This document shows, in pieces, positions 45,018-46,945 of a stretch of 46,945 nucleotides of DNA. Source of the DNA: a bacterium (GTDB lineage: Bacteria; Sysuimicrobiota; Sysuimicrobiia; Sysuimicrobiales; Segetimicrobiaceae). How positions within the stretch are numbered: the first letter of the stretch is position 1; every line of letters begins with the position of its first letter. The stretch lies in contig DASSXJ010000085.1 in assembly GCA_035703895.1 (NCBI GenBank), forward strand, positions 1 through 46,945, in the 5' to 3' direction. The notes under the pieces were generated by a model. The model did no database searches. It was not told the DNA's origin and was given only the letters and a program-made list of their open reading frames with translations. The position numbers and the translations under genes are program-made.

Positions 45018-45437
45018 CTATTTCTTTCGGACTAACTGGATGGATGTGATATCGCGGACGTCTTTGTATTGCAGATCGGCAACGGTCGGCCGTTGGATTT
45101 TGGCCCAGAGCTTTGAGGTGCCAATATCCTTCGCGCCGTCGAAGGTGAAGAAGGCCCATTGGATCGCGCCTCCGCTGGGCAGCTGCGGTCCGCGGTGGTT
45201 CTTCATCCTCTCATCCTCCGTCCCAGTGGCCTTGTAGAACTGGTAGACTTTTTCAAACGGATCGGGGGTGACGTACACTTCGCTCTCGACGCCCGGTCCG
45301 TTCTGCGGGTTGCTGTTCGCAAGCTGCTCTAGCTGCGGATCGCGTCGCGCAGCAGGATACACCTTGAACTCGGCCGCAGCCGACACTGCGCTTAATGCGA
45401 GGATCACCGCGCACAGTATCACCTCCCTTGTCTTCAT
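45018..45437 (-). CDS. secreted or periplasmic protein of unknown function
   Basis: 139 aa from ATG 45437. A signal peptide (MKTREVILCAVILALSAVSAAA) is followed by FKVYPAARRDPQLEQ and FEKVYQFYKATGTEDERMKNH. Charged, soluble mature part, no Cys cluster. GGGGGGCGAG abuts the ATG as a poor ribosome site. No recognised family. The 287 bp between it and the next minus-strand ORF hold only a hairpin (see 45611-45636) and no other gene. Confidence 0.72.
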   Translation of the reverse strand: MKTREVILCAVILALSAVSAAAEFKVYPAARRDPQLEQLANSNPQNGPGVESEVYVTPDPFEKVYQFYKATGTEDERMKNHRGPQLPSGGAIQWAFFTFDGAKDIGTSKLWAKIQRPTVADLQYKDVRDITSIQLVRKK

Positions 45438-45610
45438 CTCGCCCCCCATCAATGAATTCGTTACTTCGCCACAATGATCTCCCCCCGCCGGTTGCGGGCC
45501 CGATTCTCCTCCGTCGTGTTCGGGTACCGAGGCTTGAGCTGACATTTCCACTAGTATCGCTTCGACCGAGGCTTTCCATACTACCCGCCCGGTCCCTGCC
45601 GAACGAATAA

Positions 45611-45636
45611 GGGGCCAGCCGCGAAGGACTAGCCCC
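45611..45636 (-). terminator. hairpin with short T-rich tail, minus strand
   Basis: GGGGCCAG (45611-45618) and CTAGCCCC (45629-45636) pair with one mismatch. Read on the minus strand it is followed by TTATTC. It would end leftward transcription before the secreted-protein gene. Confidence 0.35.
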
Positions 45637-45724
45637 CAGGGGGAGGAGGTCCAAGATTGGCCGTCCGGACACGTCCTCCCGAAAATTATGTTACGTTTTC
45701 TCGCGAAGGCATTTTTAGACTGTT

Positions 45725-45904
45725 CTACGCTCTGCGACGGATCAAGTTCCCACGAGCCGCCGTGACCACGACTGTATGCTCCTTAGCTAGCTTGATGAGA
45801 TTGGCGGGACTGATGGTATCGCCCACAATGCCATGGCCCGCGATCTCGCAAACTTGAACGCCGGGCCCCGGCGCTAGCATCAAATTCCGTTCACCTTCTG
45901 GCAT
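45725..45904 (-). CDS. hypothetical small protein
   Basis: 59 aa from ATG 45904 (or GTG 45910). It contains GVQVCEIAGHGIVGDTISPA and ANLIKLAKEHTVVVTAARGN, protein-like in pattern, but no family is recognised and no clear ribosome site precedes it. A plus-strand ORF (TTG 45657) after GGGAGGAGG overlaps it; only one can be real and neither is proven. Confidence 0.3.
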   Translation of the reverse strand: MPEGERNLMLAPGPGVQVCEIAGHGIVGDTISPANLIKLAKEHTVVVTAARGNLIRRRA

Positions 45905-46010
45905 AGCCACCAGCGTGGCGGGCGCTCAAGCTCCCTGAATAGATCACACTCCGAAGGAGGTCATGGATGTCAGCAAGAGAGCAAGAACCGAATGTAGCTC
46001 TGGTAGAGTC

Positions 46011-46385
46011 TTATGGCGAAGAACGGTCGACTACGAAGGTCGTCCTGTTCTTAACCGTTCCGCCAATGAGAACCCGCACATTGTAGACTCCAAAGTCAGG
46101 AAGGCGAACTCCAGGAAAACCAATGTAGGCGTGCGCAGTTCCCGTATGGCTTAGAAACGCTTCACCATCCGCGCTTGCAGTCGGCCCGGATGGCGAGACA
46201 ATCTCTACGGTGATTCGGGCGCGTTCGTTTGGATTCCCGGACAAACGTACCGCGACGACTATGTGGGCGTACCGCGCTGGGACGCTGGGTACTCTGATGA
46301 TGTCAAAGATGCCGATCAGGTTAGGCTTCCCCGCTTGATCTGAAAACGCGTTATCACATACGATCACCCAGTCGCAATCGATCAT
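46011..46385 (-). CDS. DUF6941 family protein
   Basis: 124 aa. It starts WVIVCDNAFSDQAGKPNLIG, the DUF6941 opening, then IFDIIRVPSVPARYAHIVVA, and closes with VYNVRVLIGGTVKNRTTFVV. Such proteins are small beta-sandwiches of unknown role, frequently found as lone genes in many phyla. The ribosome site AAGGGGA is 6-7 nt from the ATG. Good real-gene candidate. Confidence 0.8.
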   Translation of the reverse strand: MIDCDWVIVCDNAFSDQAGKPNLIGIFDIIRVPSVPARYAHIVVAVRLSGNPNERARITVEIVSPSGPTASADGEAFLSHTGTAHAYIGFPGVRLPDFGVYNVRVLIGGTVKNRTTFVVDRSSP

Positions 46386-46911
46386 GATCGTTCCCCTTCG
46401 GCCGCGCCGCGCTGATAGCCGTGGCCGTCTGAGGTCTCCCCGTGGGTTCCATCTTCCTTCCCTTTCGGAAGGACCCTGTGCAACTGAATTTGCCTGTCTA
46501 GAGGTACGAGGTTATGGACGCACCCCGGCAGAGGGGTGGGTGCCGGTATCCGCCTTCGTCGATGTGCTCATGCGCACCGCTTCTTCGTCTGCCCTTTCTG
46601 CCAGCGAACTCGCAAAGCATGACGGGCGCTCTCGCCGGCAGCTACCGTATAAGCTCGATGGACCTGCAAAGCACCACGCCGTCTAAGCAAACAAAGTTTC
46701 GACGAGCATCTATTCGGATTTCGAACTATTGAGGAAATGTGCAATAATGGGCATGTTAGCCCTCGTCCCCTCTCCGTCCTCATGGCTCGCATCTTGACGA
46801 TAATCGGCCTCGGTGCCCTGGGTTTACATCCCATGGCACATGAAGGTTGAGAAAATTCAGTGAGTTGAGATGGGGAATCTCTTGCAACAAATTCTCTGAC
46901 GGAGGTGGCAC
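46386..46911. other. 526 bp without a supported gene
   Basis: Both strands carry short open frames without ribosome sites or recognisable families. One stretch on the plus strand (46575-46622) reads HRFFVCPFCQRTRKA then stop, a CxxC ribbon-like trace that may be a gene relic. An A/T-richer part (46685-46760) may hold regulatory sequence for the next gene. Confidence 0.5.
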
Positions 46912-46945
46912 ATGCCCAAGTACCTCGTCCAAGCTTCGTATACCA
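46912..46945 (+). CDS. GYD-domain protein, 5' end only
   Basis: The first eleven codons read MPKYLVQASYT, the classic start of GYD-domain proteins, with GGAGGTGG (46901-46908) as ribosome site. The window ends here. Function of the family is not established. Confidence 0.7.
   Translation, partial: MPKYLVQASYT

Noticed and set aside
45657-45857. Plus-strand 66-aa ORF from TTG after GGGAGGAGG
   Set aside because: The ribosome-like run is good, but the protein has no recognisable family and overlaps an opposing ORF that looks slightly more protein-like. Left undecided, not annotated.
46384-46834. Several ORFs of 70-100 aa on both strands
   Set aside because: Low-complexity or Arg/Ser-rich, no ribosome sites, mutually overlapping.

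Overview
The window is the replication-origin region of a high-GC (about two thirds G+C by eye) bacterial chromosome plus about 30 kb to its right. Gene order is of the Gram-positive/Terrabacteria type: rpmH-rnpA-yidD-yidC-jag-rsmG run left from the origin, and dnaA-dnaN-S4-recF-dciA-remB-like-gyrB-gyrA run right. T-box control, a RemB-like protein, DciA and a fused aroKB fit a deep-branching, possibly thermophilic lineage, for example a candidate phylum near Firmicutes or Actinobacteria. That placement is inference; no marker here settles it.

Region 1 (1-4060, minus strand) is the rpmH operon, closed by a leaderless class A beta-lactamase-like protein that starts inside the rsmG stop codon. 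Region 2 (about 4090-6860) is a two-part oriC: one DnaA-box cluster lies between rpmH and a GHKL-ATPase/winged-helix gene placed directly before dnaA, and a second lies between dnaA and dnaN with trio-like repeats and an AT-rich tract. Region 3 (6874-14377) holds dnaN to gyrA, with a near-consensus promoter before gyrB. Region 4 (14392-17690) has small housekeeping and hypothetical genes: DUF1761, DinB-like, a metallopeptidase, TatA, a histidine phosphatase and a phosphoribosyltransferase.

Region 5 (17770-36759) is an almost complete aromatic pathway. One operon carries aroE-aroC-aroKB-aroQ-aroH-aroA and a TSUP transporter. After two opposing genes (2-hydroxyacid dehydrogenase, CoA-transferase) comes a T-box leader with a UGG (Trp) specifier, followed by aroF-tyrA-trpE-trpG-trpD-trpC-trpS-trpF-trpB-trpA. 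Together they cover DAHP synthesis to chorismate, the first step towards prephenate, the Tyr branch enzyme, all Trp enzymes and tRNA-Trp charging. No prephenate dehydratase is present. Uncharged tRNA-Trp would therefore control entry to the whole pathway. Citrate synthase and an enoyl-reductase-like SDR follow.

Region 6 (39000-46945) is accessory: a small secreted protein, a YcaQ-like protein, a thioesterase, a serine hydrolase, tRNA-Lys(UUU), two SDR proteins (one of lower GC and lacking the catalytic Tyr-Lys pair), a DUF6941 protein and a partial GYD gene at the edge. It also holds decayed genes, notably an SRPBCC pseudogene and a frameshifted zinc-ribbon ORF. The strongest leads are the GHKL-winged-helix gene inside oriC, the apparently non-canonical starts of rnpA and aroE, and the Trp T-box that governs aroF and tyrA as well as trp genes.
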